Origin: Hemibagrus wyckioides
Taxonomy: Eukaryota > Chordata > Actinopteri > Siluriformes > Bagridae
NCBI RefSeq assembly: GCF_019097595.1
Contig: NC_080718.1
Location: forward strand, 20,239,657-20,303,656
DNA length: 64,000 nt
Reading direction: 5' to 3'
The notes under the pieces were generated by a model. That model searched no databases. It worked only from the letters and a program-made list of their open reading frames with translations, and was not told the DNA's origin. Of this stretch, positions 57,932 through 64,000 are shown in pieces. The number at the start of each line of letters is the position of its first letter. Positions within the stretch are counted from its first letter, which is position 1. Made by a program: the position numbers and the translations under genes.

Positions 57932-57982
57932 AGACCTGCATCATTACCTGGTAATGTCACCCCGGATGAAATACTAGGCTAA
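57932..57982 (+). CDS. ttll5: Candidate distal terminal exon of ttll5
   Basis: The acceptor ctcttttgcag is strong and enters phase 0, as the distal exon requires. It encodes RPASLPGNVTPDEILG followed by TAA. AATAAA hexamers follow at 58,341 and 58,376. Seventeen codons are too few to judge by composition. Confidence 0.3.
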   Translation, partial: RPASLPGNVTPDEILG

Positions 57983-58265
57983 TACCGAGACTTCTATAGC
58001 TGTATAATAGAAACCAGTATATTCCACAATCCTCACATATTGATATTTTATGATTTAAGTAGCGAAGGAAGACCTGTGCTCCTGTTTCTGTAGACACAGA
58101 ACAATGTATAGGGGAAAATGGACACATTAGAGGTACTAGCAAATTCTTTAAATCATGCAAAATGTATTGTGAGGGAGTGTGTTTCCATATATGATCCTAT
58201 AGTTAGGGATTAATAATCATCATCATCATCATCAATATTGTCACCATCATAATACAGCATTAATA

Positions 58266-59205
58266 TTTATTTAAAAGTACTTTGTGCATTACTCTTGCAG
58301 AAATGATTCAAATTGAAACTATTTGTCCAAGACTACTTTTAATAAAAAAAAGATTGTTTTTCCAAGGGTAATAGCAATAAAAAAAAAAAAAACATGTACA
58401 GTTTGTGATCTGGTTTCATGTAGTGTCATACAATATTTTACACTGTCTGCTTTATGTAGGCATATTGAACAAACCTAAAAGGTCTGGTAGGTAACAGAGG
58501 TAAGCACCCAAAACAACATTTTCTCACACATTTCTTTCCAGCATGTATCATTACTAATATTATTCATGACACGTCTTGTATTGGTTAGCCTGTCTTGTAG
58601 ACAAACAGTGTGGGAAACTGTGAAGACCACAGTACAATGTTCAGCAAGGACGAGTCCTGTGCATCAAGGCTTTACACTATAAACAAAAACCTGACGGTCG
58701 CCTGAGTGTCGGCCAGGCAACGCTCTTGTTAACTCTTAAGTCTGTTTTGGTATATCCAGTAGGGATTATCAGTTTTCCTTTGTGTCCTGATCACAGCTGC
58801 TAAGACGTTCTGGATAAAGCAGCTTCTGTATTAGTCACTAAGTGAGTGCTGTCAGTTATATAATTCAGCCGGTTCAGAAATGCCCAAGACATTTGTACGT
58901 TGGCACAGACAGTTCAAAATGTAAAAGCAACAGGTATAGGTGGGGGAAAAAAGGGTGGGGGGGGTAGGGAATCAACCCGAAAGGTCTATGTGGAGGTCCG
59001 AGGGTTGGCAGAGTAGCATTTGATGGCAAAGCCACCATGGAACAAAACTCATAATAGGAAGTGTAGTGCTTCAAAGTGTCATGCTCCAGGGCCTGAAAGT
59101 GGAGTAGAATGAAGCATGGAGGTATTTTTAAGTCCAGTTCTGGCCCCTCTAACCCTCCCTCTCCTTGCCAAGGTGGTAAGGCCTCTGCCACTGGTGCTGA
59201 AGCTC
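58266..59205 (-). other. tgfb3: Putative tgfb3 3' UTR
   Basis: This is minus-strand sequence after the TGA stop. The first clear AATAAA on this strand is at 58,271-58,266, giving a 3' UTR of about 0.94 kb, similar in size to the mammalian one. An ATTAAA hexamer at 58,343-58,338 could end it earlier. The 3' end is inferred only from these hexamers. Confidence 0.45.
58341..58346 (+). other. Poly(A) signal candidate, distal ttll5 end
   Basis: AATAAA followed by an A-run, with another at 58,376-58,381. It would serve the distal ttll5 exon and lies within about 75 bases of the putative 3' end of tgfb3 on the other strand. Confidence 0.3.
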
Positions 59206-63731
<4,526 letters not shown>

Positions 63732-64000
63732 CTGAAGGAGCACAAAACAGCAACACCCTGAGTTTGCATGGGGAGTACTTTTTGGCGATATCATGTGATG
63801 TGAAGGTCAAAGAGGACATGGCTAATCCTTATTTTAAGTCATATTGTTTCGGAGACAGTGTTTATAGTGTTTTATTAGTAAAATAAAACATCTGATTGAC
63901 AGCATGAGTAGCTGGGTCATATGGTAAAATACACTAAGCAAGTACACTCATATTCACACGAGCTCCAGACATCGGCCTGGCCAGCACTGTCTGAGCCAGA

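Noticed and set aside
63732..64000. Possible further tgfb3 exon
   Set aside because: Neither the reverse strand frames nor splice sites fit the LAP segment that should precede [11 protein letters not shown].

Overview
The window is nuclear DNA of a ray-finned fish. The evidence is two spliced vertebrate genes with GT-AG introns and closed reading frames, together with fish-type Tc1/mariner, hAT, SINE and LINE debris. The repeat types suggest an otophysan such as a catfish, but that is inference. No bacterial, viral or CRISPR feature is present. Most open frames of 60-160 codons are chance or repeat-derived.

From 8006 to about 51,000, on the + strand, lies the 3' two thirds of ttll5 (tubulin polyglutamylase TTLL5). 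I could place 20 exons whose phases all close, plus one optional 33-nt microexon. They run from the last part of the ATP-grasp TTL catalytic core, through a cationic stretch, a large low-complexity exon, a conserved SSSHISLLTQ block and a Gln-rich helix, to a probable stop at 50,978 with a poly(A) signal at 51,089. A second candidate 3' end lies at 55,917-58,000. The 5' exons of ttll5 lie left of the window; 1-8005 is intron.

From 59,206 to 63,731, on the - strand, are the last five coding exons of tgfb3: the C-terminal part of the latency peptide, the RRKR processing site and the complete 112-residue cytokine. The two genes are convergent, the same arrangement as TTLL5-TGFB3 on human 14q24. 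The 5' exons of tgfb3 lie beyond 64,000.

The introns carry a minisatellite at 4.7-6.9 kb with a 516-bp higher-order unit present three times; three internally deleted copies of one Tc1-like family (9.5, 22.6 and 35.4 kb); a nearly full-length Tc1/mariner transposon broken by one stop and one frameshift (33.6 kb); a 709-bp hAT-type element with a perfect 8-bp target duplication (38.0 kb); a 548-bp element with 29-bp perfect inverted repeats (40.2 kb); tRNA-derived SINEs; a decayed LINE; and a recent 164-bp tandem duplication. Several complex, repeat-free blocks look like conserved non-coding elements, especially between the two genes. I found no new gene system. The points most worth checking are an RGD-to-RLD change in the TGF-beta3 latency peptide, the ttll5 microexon and alternative 3' ends, and the higher-order minisatellite.
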